Shown: positions 26,497 to 34,864 of the stretch, in pieces
Position numbering within the stretch: position 1 is the first letter of the stretch
How the letters are laid out: every line of letters starts with the position of its first letter
From: Gracilimonas sp.
GTDB taxonomy: Bacteria; Bacteroidota; Rhodothermia; Balneolales; Balneolaceae
Assembly (NCBI RefSeq): GCF_040218225.1
Contig: NZ_JAVJQO010000008.1
Coordinates: forward strand, 434,001-498,000
Length of the DNA: 64,000 bases
Reading direction: 5' to 3'
Notes under the pieces: generated by a model
What the model saw: the letters and a program-made list of their open reading frames with translations, nothing else
Databases searched by the model: none
What the model was told of the DNA's origin: nothing
Made by a program: the position numbers and the translations under genes

Positions 26497-27747
26497 TTAC
26501 TCTTCAGGAAGTAAAATGGCTTCCATGAAGTCATCTTCGTTAAAGAAGTCCTGAACAAATCGCTGGATTTCTTCTGCTGTAACCGAGTCGATGTTTTCGA
26601 CGAGTTCATCCAAAGTAACAAAGCGACCGAAATATAGTTCGCTCTTAGCCAATCGCGTCATACGGTTACTGGTACTTTCCTGAGACAGAAGCAGTTTTCC
26701 TTTAAGTTGTGATTTAGCTTCGGCCAGCTCTTTCTCCGGAACCTGCTCGTCCTGCATTTGTTTGAGTTCTTTTTTGATCAGCTCACGAACGTGGTCTACA
26801 TATTCCTTATCGGTTCCCACATATATGCCCCATAGTCCTGTATCGGTATAGGATTGATTGAAGGTTTGGATTGAATAACAATACCCATACTTCTCCCGAA
26901 CGTTCTGATGCAGTCTGGAGCTCATACCGCCGCCCAGAACGGTGTTCGCCAGCAAAAGCAGGTACTTATCATCGTGATCAAAGTTCAACCCTCTGCGACC
27001 ATAAATAAAGTGGGTTTGTTCAATAGCTTTTGTGAGGTTTACATTTTCGGGCTTGAATTCAGGAAGAGGTTGTTCTGATTCTTCGGTGTCTTTTGCTTCC
27101 AGCTTATTGAAATATGATGCTACCAGTTCCACAACTTTATCATGCTCCACATTTCCAGCTACCGAAACGAGCAGATTTCCGGGATAGTATCGCTCCTTCA
27201 TGTAGTCATACAGATCCTGTCGGGAAAAATCTGACACCGTTTCTTCAAATCCCAAAACAGGACGACCCAATTCATGCCCTGCAAATATTTTTGAGTTGAA
27301 CTCTTCGAACAGGTAATCATCAGGAGAATCCCGATACATCTTCATCTCCTCGATTACTACTTTCTTTTCCTTTTCGATTTCTTCTTCCGGGAATGACGGA
27401 TGAAGCACCATATCAGAAAGTACATCCAGTGCCCTGTCGAGCTGAGTATTCAAGCAGCGTGAGTAGTAGCAAGTATATTCAGATGAGGTAAAGGCATTCA
27501 GATATCCACCAACCGATTCCATACTCAGAGCAATGTCGAAAGAGGAACGCTTATCGGTTCCCTTAAACAACATATGTTCCAGGAAATGAGTGATTCCAGC
27601 CTGTTTGGCTGTTTCATGCCTTCCTCCTGTTTTCACCCAAATACCCACTGAAACGCTTTTAACAGACTCGATTTTTTCAGTTACAATCCGAAGTCCGTTT
27701 GGCAGCGTGCTCTTTGTTACAAAATCAATTTCTTTCACGTTTTCCAT
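26497..27747 (-). CDS. M16-family zinc protease
   Basis: A 416-residue processing-peptidase-like protein. The inverted zinc motif HFLEH occupies residues 54-58 (His54, Glu57, His58), with the third ligand Glu in KKVVIEEMKMYRDSP. The second half holds the non-catalytic M16 repeat (LGGGMSSRLHQNVREKYGYCYSI). No signal peptide is seen, so a cytoplasmic or locally associated role in peptide turnover is likely, as for the PqqL/YmxG group. It lies downstream of pnp on the same strand, the same order as pnp-ymxG in Bacillus, which supports that orthology. Confidence 0.92.
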   Translation of the reverse strand: MENVKEIDFVTKSTLPNGLRIVTEKIESVKSVSVGIWVKTGGRHETAKQAGITHFLEHMLFKGTDKRSSFDIALSMESVGGYLNAFTSSEYTCYYSRCLNTQLDRALDVLSDMVLHPSFPEEEIEKEKKVVIEEMKMYRDSPDDYLFEEFNSKIFAGHELGRPVLGFEETVSDFSRQDLYDYMKERYYPGNLLVSVAGNVEHDKVVELVASYFNKLEAKDTEESEQPLPEFKPENVNLTKAIEQTHFIYGRRGLNFDHDDKYLLLLANTVLGGGMSSRLHQNVREKYGYCYSIQTFNQSYTDTGLWGIYVGTDKEYVDHVRELIKKELKQMQDEQVPEKELAEAKSQLKGKLLLSQESTSNRMTRLAKSELYFGRFVTLDELVENIDSVTAEEIQRFVQDFFNEDDFMEAILLPEE

Positions 27748-27773
27748 TTTTGTGAATTACAACTTTTCAGATA

Positions 27774-27841
27774 GTCCCGGGAGATCGCCACGTCGTTTAA
27801 GAGTTTGGTACGTTCTTATTCTTGGGCTCCTCGCGATGACA
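27774..27841. repeat. REP-like GTCATCGCGAGGAGC...GACGTGGCGATCTC element
   Basis: Read on the minus strand, the stretch starts TGTCATCGCGAGGAGCCC and ends CGACGTGGCGATCTCCCGGG, a known style of dispersed intergenic palindrome (GTCATTGCGAGGAGC/GACGTGGCAATCTC) found in many environmental genomes. GCGAGGAG and the CGATCTCC-type end can partly pair. Only one copy is visible in this window. It sits between pnp's terminator and the M16 gene. Confidence 0.55.
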
Positions 27842-27853
27842 GTTTTAAAACAT

Positions 27854-27889
27854 AAAAAAGCTCCGCATATATCGTTTTACATGCGGAGC
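27854..27889 (-). terminator. Rho-independent terminator of pnp
   Basis: On the minus strand the 9-bp stem GCTCCGCAT/ATGCGGAGC (27889-27881 with 27868-27860) with a 12-base loop is followed directly by a run of T (27859-27854). It lies 28 bases past the pnp stop. Confidence 0.9.
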
Positions 27890-27917
27890 AAATATAATGA
27901 GGTTTATTGGCAAAGAC

Positions 27918-30032
27918 TTACTCTTCTTCGTCGTTAGCCAACAATACTTTTCTAGACAGACGAAGCTTATTGCCTGGCTCAATTTTGAGCAGCTTCACTT
28001 CAATTTCATCACCCACACTCATGTAATTACTTACGTCTTTTACATGCTTGTGGTCAATTTCGGAAATATGAAGTAATCCGTCACGTCCGGGAGCGATTTC
28101 CACAAAAGCACCGAAGTCTTTAATCGTCTTAACGGTTCCTTTGTAAATTTCCCCTTCTTCAAGCTGACCAGTAATAGCTTTGATGCGAGCCTGAGCATCT
28201 TCTGCTTTATCCAGGCTATCAGCTGAGATGGTGATTTTTCCTTTGCCAGTTTCATCATCCTCTTCAATCCAGATTTCTGTATCTGTTTCTTTCTGCAGAG
28301 TTTGAATCACTTTACCGCCAGGTCCAATCACGGCACCAATCATATCACCGTCAATGGTCATATTGATAAATTGTGGTGCAAATTCAGATAGGGTTTCGCT
28401 TGGAGCTGAAATAGTTTCAGCCATTTTGCCAAGGATATGCATACGCCCTGTATGAGCCTGCTTCAGTGCTTCTTCCATCACTTCGAAAGAAATACCTTTC
28501 ACCTTCATGTCCATCTGGCAAGCTGTAATACCATCAGCGGTACCAGCAGTTTTAAAGTCCATGTCTCCCATGAAATCTTCTTCGCCACGAATATCAGAAA
28601 GTACAACTGAATTATTCTCTCCAACAATCATACCCATTGCAATACCAGCAACCGGCTTCTTGAGAGGTACACCAGCACTCATAAGCGCCATTGAACCACC
28701 GCAAACAGAAGCCATAGAAGATGACCCGTTAGATTCTGTTATATCAGAAATAACACGGATTACATATCCAAAGTCATCAAATGATGGCATCATCATTCTT
28801 AATGAACGCTCGGCAAGGTGACCATGACCAATCTCACGACGCCCGGGACCTCTTAAAAATCCAGCTTCACCTACTGAATATGGAGGGAAGTTGTAGTGTA
28901 AATAAAATTTCTTCTCTTCTTCGTCGAAAAGGGTATCTACTGCCTGTGCATCTTTTTTGGTACCTAATGTAACTGATACCAATGCCTGTGTTTCGCCACG
29001 GGTGAAGATCGCTGATCCGTGTGTTCTGGCAAGGTAGTTGACCTGAGTCCAGATATCGCGGATGTCTTCAGGAGCACGACCGTCGATGCGGCGTTTTTTC
29101 TCCAGAATCATGTTGCGAAGCTCTTCTTTCTCAACAGTACTCAGAATATCCTTAACGATATCCATTTCCTCTTCAAATTCCTCTTCCAGTTCAGCAATAA
29201 CGCTGTCTTTTGCTTCCTGAAGCTTGGCAGAATATTCTTCTTTGCCAAGTCCGATATTAACTACTTCCTTGATTTTGTCGGTAGCTAATTCACGGACTTT
29301 ATTCTCAATTTCTTCAGGATTTGATTCCGGAGTGAAGTCTCTTTTCTCGCGTCCATACTCTTCGCGAAGCTCTTCCTGAAACTCACAAAGGGTGATAATT
29401 GAAGCATGAGCGGCTTTAATAGCACCTAACATCTCATCTTCTGAGATTTCATCCATTTCTCCTTCCATCATCAGCACGGAGTCGGCAGTTCCACCAACTA
29501 TCATGTCGATATCACTTTCTTTTAATTCAGAAAGTGTGGGGTTGATAACAAACTCACCGTCAACGCGGCCTACACGAACTTCAGCCATCGGTCCGTCAAA
29601 TGGAACGTCTGAGATGTGCAGAGCTGCTGAAGCACCAAATCCACCTAATACATCCCCGTCATTTTCTCCGTCTGAAGAAACAACACTTGAGATGATTTGA
29701 GTTTCACATAAATATCCTTTTGGGAACAGAGGACGTAAACTACGGTCGATCAGTCGACTCGCTAAAACTTCTTTTTCAGAAGGACGTCCTTCACGTTTCA
29801 TAAAACCACCGGGGAAACGTCCACCGGCTGAAAAACTTTCTCTGTGGTCAACAACTAATGGGAAAAAATTCTGTCCCGGTTTTGGTTCTTTAGCACTTAC
29901 GGCGGTACAAAGTACCTGGGTATCACCCATTCGAACCACTACAGCGCCATCGGCTTGCTTGGCAATCCGGCCTGTTTCTATTGAAAGCACCTTACCCGGT
30001 GCAAATTCTACACTTCTTATTTCTTCTTTCAT
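27918..30032 (-). CDS. pnp: Polyribonucleotide nucleotidyltransferase
   Basis: A 704-residue 3'-5' exoribonuclease that uses phosphate to degrade RNA. Two RNase-PH-like cores are joined by a helical domain: first core about 1-215 (VVRMGDTQVLCTAVSAK), second about 305-540 (GRAPEDIRDIW, RGETQALVSVTLG, and catalytic DFMGDMDFKTAGT). The C-terminus carries a KH domain (AVIGPGGKVIQTLQ) and an S1 domain (GEIYKGTVKTIKDFGAFVEI). Length and order are standard. The gene follows rpsO on the same strand, the conserved rpsO-pnp pair, with a terminator-like hairpin between them. Confidence 0.97.
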   Translation of the reverse strand: MKEEIRSVEFAPGKVLSIETGRIAKQADGAVVVRMGDTQVLCTAVSAKEPKPGQNFFPLVVDHRESFSAGGRFPGGFMKREGRPSEKEVLASRLIDRSLRPLFPKGYLCETQIISSVVSSDGENDGDVLGGFGASAALHISDVPFDGPMAEVRVGRVDGEFVINPTLSELKESDIDMIVGGTADSVLMMEGEMDEISEDEMLGAIKAAHASIITLCEFQEELREEYGREKRDFTPESNPEEIENKVRELATDKIKEVVNIGLGKEEYSAKLQEAKDSVIAELEEEFEEEMDIVKDILSTVEKEELRNMILEKKRRIDGRAPEDIRDIWTQVNYLARTHGSAIFTRGETQALVSVTLGTKKDAQAVDTLFDEEEKKFYLHYNFPPYSVGEAGFLRGPGRREIGHGHLAERSLRMMMPSFDDFGYVIRVISDITESNGSSSMASVCGGSMALMSAGVPLKKPVAGIAMGMIVGENNSVVLSDIRGEEDFMGDMDFKTAGTADGITACQMDMKVKGISFEVMEEALKQAHTGRMHILGKMAETISAPSETLSEFAPQFINMTIDGDMIGAVIGPGGKVIQTLQKETDTEIWIEEDDETGKGKITISADSLDKAEDAQARIKAITGQLEEGEIYKGTVKTIKDFGAFVEIAPGRDGLLHISEIDHKHVKDVSNYMSVGDEIEVKLLKIEPGNKLRLSRKVLLANDEEE

Positions 30033-30105
30033 TTGTCTTCTTTGTCTTTATTGATTTGCGAAATCCCGCCAACATCAGATAAGAAAATAACGGCAGGATA
30101 AATTG

Positions 30106-30132
30106 AAAAAGGCTCCACAACGGAGCCTTTTA
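30106..30132 (-). terminator. Terminator between rpsO and pnp
   Basis: A symmetric hairpin AAAAAGGCTCC-ACAAC-GGAGCCTTTT gives, on the minus strand, a GC-rich 6-bp core with a T-run (30110-30106), right after the rpsO stop. Partial read-through could still feed pnp. Confidence 0.85.
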
Positions 30133-30145
30133 TACGAATATAAAC

Positions 30146-30415
30146 TTACTTACGGATACCGAGTTCTTTGATAAGTTCTCTGTACTTCTCGATATCGTTT
30201 TTCATGAGGTAGTTCAACAACCTTCTTCTTTTACCTACCATCTTCAACAATCCTCTTCGTGATGCGTGATCCAGTTGATTATCTTTCAGGTGGTCAGTCA
30301 GGTCATTAATTCTTTTGGTAAGAAGGGCAACTTGTCCTTCGGTGGAACCCGTATCGGTTTCACTGTTTCCAAACTTCTTAAAGATTTCTTTCTTTTCTTC
30401 TGCGGTTATGCTCAT
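30146..30415 (-). CDS. rpsO: 30S ribosomal protein S15
   Basis: An 89-residue ribosomal protein that binds 16S rRNA helices 20-22 early in small-subunit assembly. The sequence shows the standard S15 four-helix pattern: [44 protein letters not shown] and the C-terminal RYRELI-type end ([14 protein letters not shown]). The length is exactly that of the family. It is upstream of pnp, as in most bacteria. The start is ATG 30415. Confidence 0.98.
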   Translation of the reverse strand: MSITAEEKKEIFKKFGNSETDTGSTEGQVALLTKRINDLTDHLKDNQLDHASRRGLLKMVGKRRRLLNYLMKNDIEKYRELIKELGIRK

Positions 30416-30438
30416 TGCAATGGTTTAATTAGTACTTA

Positions 30439-30454
30439 TATAAATCGATTTATA
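30439..30454. promoter_or_regulatory. Perfect 16-bp palindrome upstream of rpsO
   Basis: TATAAATCGATTTATA is a perfect palindrome 24 bases before the rpsO start. The rest of the gap up to 30741 (about 300 bases) is AT-rich and shows no gene; it must hold the rpsO promoter and that of the amidohydrolase gene on the other strand. An operator or mRNA hairpin is possible, but so is chance in AT-rich sequence. Confidence 0.3.
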
Positions 30455-30741
30455 GTTTTGAAAGATAGGGGTTTTTGTTGAAATGGACAATATTTGGATG
30501 TATGAATTTTGGCCTTTGAATGTAGGAATTATCATCCTGCCCTATTTATTAATTGAGCATCTTTAAAAACTTTCTACTCAGAAGAAAAAATGTGGTTCAT
30601 ATAAAGTATAACTGCCCTCATCTTATTGCTTTGATATTTATTTCGCTTTCTTCATTTTAATCTGTTGTTAAAAAAAATTCGTGGATGGTGTTTCTGACAT
30701 GGTTAAGAAAATACATTTTAATAATTCGGGAAAGCAGGACA

Positions 30742-32097
30742 ATGAAAAAGACAATAGCTACTATAGCACTTCTACTATTTACTACTCTTTTTAATGGCGT
30801 GATTTCTCAAACAAGTTCAGGGGAATCTTTTGCGATAACGAATGCCACAATAATTGATGTTCAGCGTTCTCAACAAATTGAAAACAGAACAATACTTATT
30901 GAGAACGGCATAATTAAATCAATTCTGCATAGTGATTCTGTGAGTTTAGAATGGATTGAACGAATAATTGACGTAAATGGAAGCTACATCATCCCGGGCT
31001 TAATTGATTCCCACGTACACCTTTTCAGACCAAAGAATCGCAATGATATTTTATCGGAATTGCTTTTGTCAGGGGTTACTGCTGTGCGTGATATGGGTGG
31101 AGATGCAAGAATGTACCAATCACTGAATCAGGAAATCAGCAAGGGAAATCTAATTGGTCCGGATATATATTACTCAGCAAATGTATTTGGCCCAACTTTC
31201 TTAAAAGATCCCAGAACTAAATTCGCTGCAATGGGTTTTGAGCCGGGTTCAGCTCCCTGGATGCGGCTGATTACTGAAGAAACTGATTTAACAAGAGTAG
31301 TTATCGATGCCAAGGAAGCCGGAGTAACCGGGCTGAAGGTCTATTCAAACGTTAATCCTGAATTATTATTAAATCTAAGTGAAATCTCCCGTGAAAACGG
31401 GTTAAAAATTTGGAGTCATTCCAGCATATTTCCCAGCCGGCCTTCTGACGCTGTTAAAGCCCATGTAGATGTACTGTCCCATAGTATAGGAATGATTTTT
31501 GAATTGGAAGAAAATATGCCTGTCTCCTTCAATGATGCAATTCGGGAATCTGTACCTCTTCAAGACTATAAAAACACCGATGCTACAGCCTCTGAGTTTG
31601 TGTCCTTGTTCAAAGAAATGAAATCAAGAAACTTGATCTTTGAGCCGACACTTTCAACCTGGGAAACGCAAGAACCTACACAGGTGGCTGAAACCAGTTC
31701 GGAGAATCGAAAAGAGAATCCGACTAAACATCTGTCAAGTGCTGCAAGCAGCCTCGACCCGAAAGCACTTAACGATTGGGCATACAGAATTACAAAAGCA
31801 GCTTATCAAAATGGAGTTACAATAGCTGCGGGCACCGATTTCAACCTAAATATTAAATGGGTACAGGATGAAATCATCCTGCTTACAAAATCCGGCTTGT
31901 CAAATATAGATGCAATTAAAGCTGCAACATTGAATAATGCTAGGGCGATTGGAATTGAACATACTCATGGCTCTATAGCCGTTGGAAAAACAGCTAACCT
32001 TGTTGTTCTATCTGATAATCCCTTAGAAAACATTGAACATATCAGAACTGTGGTCTCTGTATTTAAAAATGGCAAAGAATATAGAAAGACTCAGTAA
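30742..32097 (+). CDS. Exported amidohydrolase
   Basis: A 451-residue metal-dependent hydrolase of the imidazolonepropionase/prolidase-like group, with a signal peptide (residues 1-21, ending NGVISQ). Metal-binding motifs are DSHVHLF after the ...YIIPGL strand, the probable carboxylated Lys in GLKVYSN, WSHSSIFP, VLSHSIG and AAGTDFN (catalytic Asp). These enzymes hydrolyse cyclic amides or dipeptides in the periplasm. ATG 30742 was chosen; an in-frame ATG at 30685 adds 19 residues ahead of the signal peptide. The substrate is unknown. Confidence 0.85.
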   Translation: MKKTIATIALLLFTTLFNGVISQTSSGESFAITNATIIDVQRSQQIENRTILIENGIIKSILHSDSVSLEWIERIIDVNGSYIIPGLIDSHVHLFRPKNRNDILSELLLSGVTAVRDMGGDARMYQSLNQEISKGNLIGPDIYYSANVFGPTFLKDPRTKFAAMGFEPGSAPWMRLITEETDLTRVVIDAKEAGVTGLKVYSNVNPELLLNLSEISRENGLKIWSHSSIFPSRPSDAVKAHVDVLSHSIGMIFELEENMPVSFNDAIRESVPLQDYKNTDATASEFVSLFKEMKSRNLIFEPTLSTWETQEPTQVAETSSENRKENPTKHLSSAASSLDPKALNDWAYRITKAAYQNGVTIAAGTDFNLNIKWVQDEIILLTKSGLSNIDAIKAATLNNARAIGIEHTHGSIAVGKTANLVVLSDNPLENIEHIRTVVSVFKNGKEYRKTQ

Positions 32098-32167
32098 ACC
32101 GGACTGTATTCTATAGTCTTCAAAGATTTAAACTCATCATCCAAAATCATTTCACAAGCCAAGGCTA

Positions 32168-32689
32168 TTAAAATAACTGGTACTGTGGTGGTGTAATCCC
32201 GTTCATTCTTAAATAGATCGTCGTTTGCCCTTTATGATGAGTATTGTGCTCTATAGCTTTGCTCACCCAACCCATTCTGGTTACCTCAAACTGTCCTCTC
32301 TGGACTATTTCGGTGACTTTTTCCGGATCGATTTCTTTGATGCTGTTTATGGCAAAGTCATAACTTTCAGTTACAATTCTTTGAACTTCAGCTTTTGTGT
32401 GATAGGCTTCCGTTGCCTCCAGGTTTTCACCTTGAAAGATTGGAGTGGCACCGGTTCCATTTGAAGATAATCCGATGAGTCCCTGGGCAAGGTGCAGGTA
32501 CTGCTCTGCAAATGTGCGAACGTCATCGCTGGGTTGAAAATCGAATTTATCGGCGGGCATTGCTTCTATGTAGGCAAGTGACATGGTTTTATTTCTTTCC
32601 ATATCAGCGGCAAGTTCATCAATAATGAATTGTTGAGAGAAGGCTGTGGAAGACAGACTTAGAAAAAGAATCGTAATTAGTAATCGCAT
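32168..32689 (-). CDS. Exported DinB-like protein
   Basis: A 173-residue four-helix-bundle protein of the DinB/YfiT superfamily with a signal peptide (LLITILFLSLSSTAFSQQ, cleaved near residue 18). The likely metal triad is the His in EQYLHLAQG plus the two histidines in IEHNTHHKGQTTIYLRMNG, the DinB HxxxH-type end. DinB proteins are usually cytoplasmic thiol-dependent enzymes; periplasmic versions are common in Bacteroidota. ATG 32689 was chosen over an in-frame upstream start at 32749 because the signal peptide then begins at residue 1. Confidence 0.82.
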   Translation of the reverse strand: MRLLITILFLSLSSTAFSQQFIIDELAADMERNKTMSLAYIEAMPADKFDFQPSDDVRTFAEQYLHLAQGLIGLSSNGTGATPIFQGENLEATEAYHTKAEVQRIVTESYDFAINSIKEIDPEKVTEIVQRGQFEVTRMGWVSKAIEHNTHHKGQTTIYLRMNGITPPQYQLF

Positions 32690-32776
32690 GGGAGTAAGGT
32701 TAGTTTTAGATTTCCCTGATAATACAACTCTGAAAACAAGGTTAACCAAAATCTACGGAACTGACCAGAATTAGAT

Positions 32777-33709
32777 TCAGTCTGATAAAATTTGCAGTGC
32801 CGTACTTTTATCTGATCCCAACTGTAATTTAAGCTCTTCTATCCCTGAAAACTTCTTCTCATCCCGAATGCGATCAATGAACCGGACTTGTATAGTATCT
32901 CCGTAAATCTCCCGGTCGAAATCAAAGATATTTACTTCCAGCGTTCTTTGGTCTTCTCCAAAAGTTGGCCGAACACCGATATTCATCATTCCGCCAAACC
33001 ACTCATCTGCTACCCTGACTTTGACTGCATATACCCCATTCCTGGGAATCACTTTATTCTCGTGTTCCGGCTTAAGGTTTGCTGTTGGATACCCAATGGT
33101 CCGGCCTCTTTCATCACCGTGCATCACTATTCCGTTTAATAAATAATGACGGTTAAGGTATTCTGCTGCTTGTTTTACATCACCTTCTTCAGCCAGTGTA
33201 TTACGAATTACCGTACTACTAATAGTTACCTCTCCCATTTCTTGCTTAGATACAACATAGGTTTCAAAACCGAGTTCCTGCCCCAATTCCTTAAGTGTAT
33301 CAATGGTCCCCTTTCTATCGCGTCCAAAGTGGTGATCATACCCGATTACAAATTCTGAAACGCCTACTTTTTGATGAATGATATCCCGAACAAACTCTTC
33401 TGAGGTAAGAAGTGAAAAATCACGGTCAAAAGGAATAACCAGCAATATATCTACTCCAAGATCTTCAAGGATCTCGGCTCTTTCCTTGAGAGTGGTTAGC
33501 AGCTTGATTCCACCTTTACCGGGGTTTATAATCTCTCTTGGATGTGGATCAAAGGTAACAACCACGCTTCTTGCATCACGATCATTAGCTTTTTTTACAA
33601 CCGTTTCCATCAATGCCCTGTGCCCCTGATGAACACCGTCAAAAGTGCCTACCGTAACTACCGTGTTTGGATTACGAGCAATATTTTTCAGTTCAATTAA
33701 CTCTGCCAT
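32777..33709 (-). CDS. ribF: Bifunctional riboflavin kinase/FMN adenylyltransferase
   Basis: A 310-residue enzyme making FMN and then FAD. The adenylyltransferase half (about 1-170) has TVGTFDGVHQGHRALM and the VGYDHHFGRDRKG motif; the kinase half (about 185-310) has GRTIGYPTANL, GVYAVKV and FGEDQRTLEVNIFDFD. It overlaps truB by 13 bases and is the last gene of the rimP-nusA-infB operon, a frequent arrangement of truB-ribF in bacteria. The start is ATG 33709. Confidence 0.96.
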   Translation of the reverse strand: MAELIELKNIARNPNTVVTVGTFDGVHQGHRALMETVVKKANDRDARSVVVTFDPHPREIINPGKGGIKLLTTLKERAEILEDLGVDILLVIPFDRDFSLLTSEEFVRDIIHQKVGVSEFVIGYDHHFGRDRKGTIDTLKELGQELGFETYVVSKQEMGEVTISSTVIRNTLAEEGDVKQAAEYLNRHYLLNGIVMHGDERGRTIGYPTANLKPEHENKVIPRNGVYAVKVRVADEWFGGMMNIGVRPTFGEDQRTLEVNIFDFDREIYGDTIQVRFIDRIRDEKKFSGIEELKLQLGSDKSTALQILSD

Positions 33710-34440
33710 ATTTCTTTTAATTGATCACCCATTTCGTGAGGTGATAGTGCATCTTCCACTAAATAATCTCCAATTGCTGTTCGTTCCAGTCCACTAAGAA
33801 ATGCTTTGGATTCAAGAGATTCACCCAAATCTCGTGCCAATGAGCGGATATAAGTCCCTTTGCTGCATTTTATTCTTAATACCAGTTTGGGAGGTTCAAA
33901 GCTCAAAATCTCATGTTCATGAAAGGTAACTTGTCGGGGAAGCCGAACCACCTCTTCTCCTTTTCTTGCTAACTCATATAGTTTTTTCCCACCATATTTA
34001 AGTGCAGAATACATGGGCGGAATTTGCTCTACTGTTCCAGTAAACTCTTGTTCCAGTACCTTCTCGATCTTCTCTTTTGTGATATGATCCCAATCAGCTT
34101 CTTCCGTTACTTCTCCTTCCGCATCATAAGTAGAAGTCGCTTTACCAAAGGTAATTTCACCGGTATAAACTTTAGGCAGGTCCTGAATCATTGAAATAGA
34201 CTTCGTTGCTTTCCCACAACACAGGATCAGCATTCCGGTTGCCAGAGGATCGAGTGTTCCGGCATGTCCTACCTTCTTTACCCTGATGCGTTTTCTTAGA
34301 AACTTAACTACATCAAAACTGGACCATTCAAGCGGTTTGTTGATCAGGAAAATTGCACCATCCGGGAGATGTGTATCCTTATCCGGCAAGTTGTTTTTAC
34401 CGTATACCGGGATTTCATCCAAAGGAAGGGCTCGGGCCAT
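33697..34440 (-). CDS. truB: tRNA pseudouridine-55 synthase
   Basis: A 247-residue enzyme that converts U55 of the tRNA T-loop to pseudouridine. The catalytic Asp is in GHAGTLDPLATGMLILC, and PLEWSSFDVVKFLRK plus SKGTYIRSLARDLG are also family segments. The C-terminal PUA-type extension of E. coli TruB (314 residues) is mostly missing, as in many shorter TruB proteins. It starts 3 bases after the rbfA stop and overlaps ribF, so all are read as one unit. Confidence 0.95.
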   Translation of the reverse strand: MARALPLDEIPVYGKNNLPDKDTHLPDGAIFLINKPLEWSSFDVVKFLRKRIRVKKVGHAGTLDPLATGMLILCCGKATKSISMIQDLPKVYTGEITFGKATSTYDAEGEVTEEADWDHITKEKIEKVLEQEFTGTVEQIPPMYSALKYGGKKLYELARKGEEVVRLPRQVTFHEHEILSFEPPKLVLRIKCSKGTYIRSLARDLGESLESKAFLSGLERTAIGDYLVEDALSPHEMGDQLKEIWQS

Positions 34441-34443
34441 TAT

Positions 34444-34818
34444 CTAGTCTTCACTGGGTGAGTCAGGATCTTCTTCAGGAATATCAACCTTCTTAAGTAA
34501 TTGCTCCATCTTGTTGACGTACTCAGCAGTATCGTCTTCATAAAAATGAAGTTCAGGAATTTTTCGAACCTGATTTTTTATTTTTGAAGCAAGATCATAC
34601 CGAATCTCATCAATATGATCATCAATAAATTCATAAACCGGCTTATCATCGCGACCTGGAGAAAATACACTTAGGTATACTTTAGCGATGGAAAGGTCGT
34701 CCGTCATAACCACATTGGTAACGGTAACAAAGGTGCCACTTGGCTGATAAGATCGTTGAATGATTTGGCCGAGATCTCTTTTGATAACCGCGGCCAATCT
34801 TTCTGGTCTGAAACCCAT
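34444..34818 (-). CDS. rbfA: Ribosome-binding factor A
   Basis: A 124-residue assembly factor for the 30S subunit, with a type II KH fold. Family segments are RPERLAAVIKRDLGQIIQR at the N-terminus, VVMTDDLSIAKVYLSVF, and KIRKIPEL-type sequence (QVRKIPELHFYEDD). It helps maturation of the 16S rRNA 5' end. It lies between infB (46 bases upstream) and truB (3 bases downstream), the classic infB-rbfA-truB order. The C-terminal acidic tail is short. Confidence 0.95.
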   Translation of the reverse strand: MGFRPERLAAVIKRDLGQIIQRSYQPSGTFVTVTNVVMTDDLSIAKVYLSVFSPGRDDKPVYEFIDDHIDEIRYDLASKIKNQVRKIPELHFYEDDTAEYVNKMEQLLKKVDIPEEDPDSPSED

Positions 34819-34864
34819 AATCAGGTAAGTATAAAATTAGACTTCTGGTTCTGTCAGATATTGA

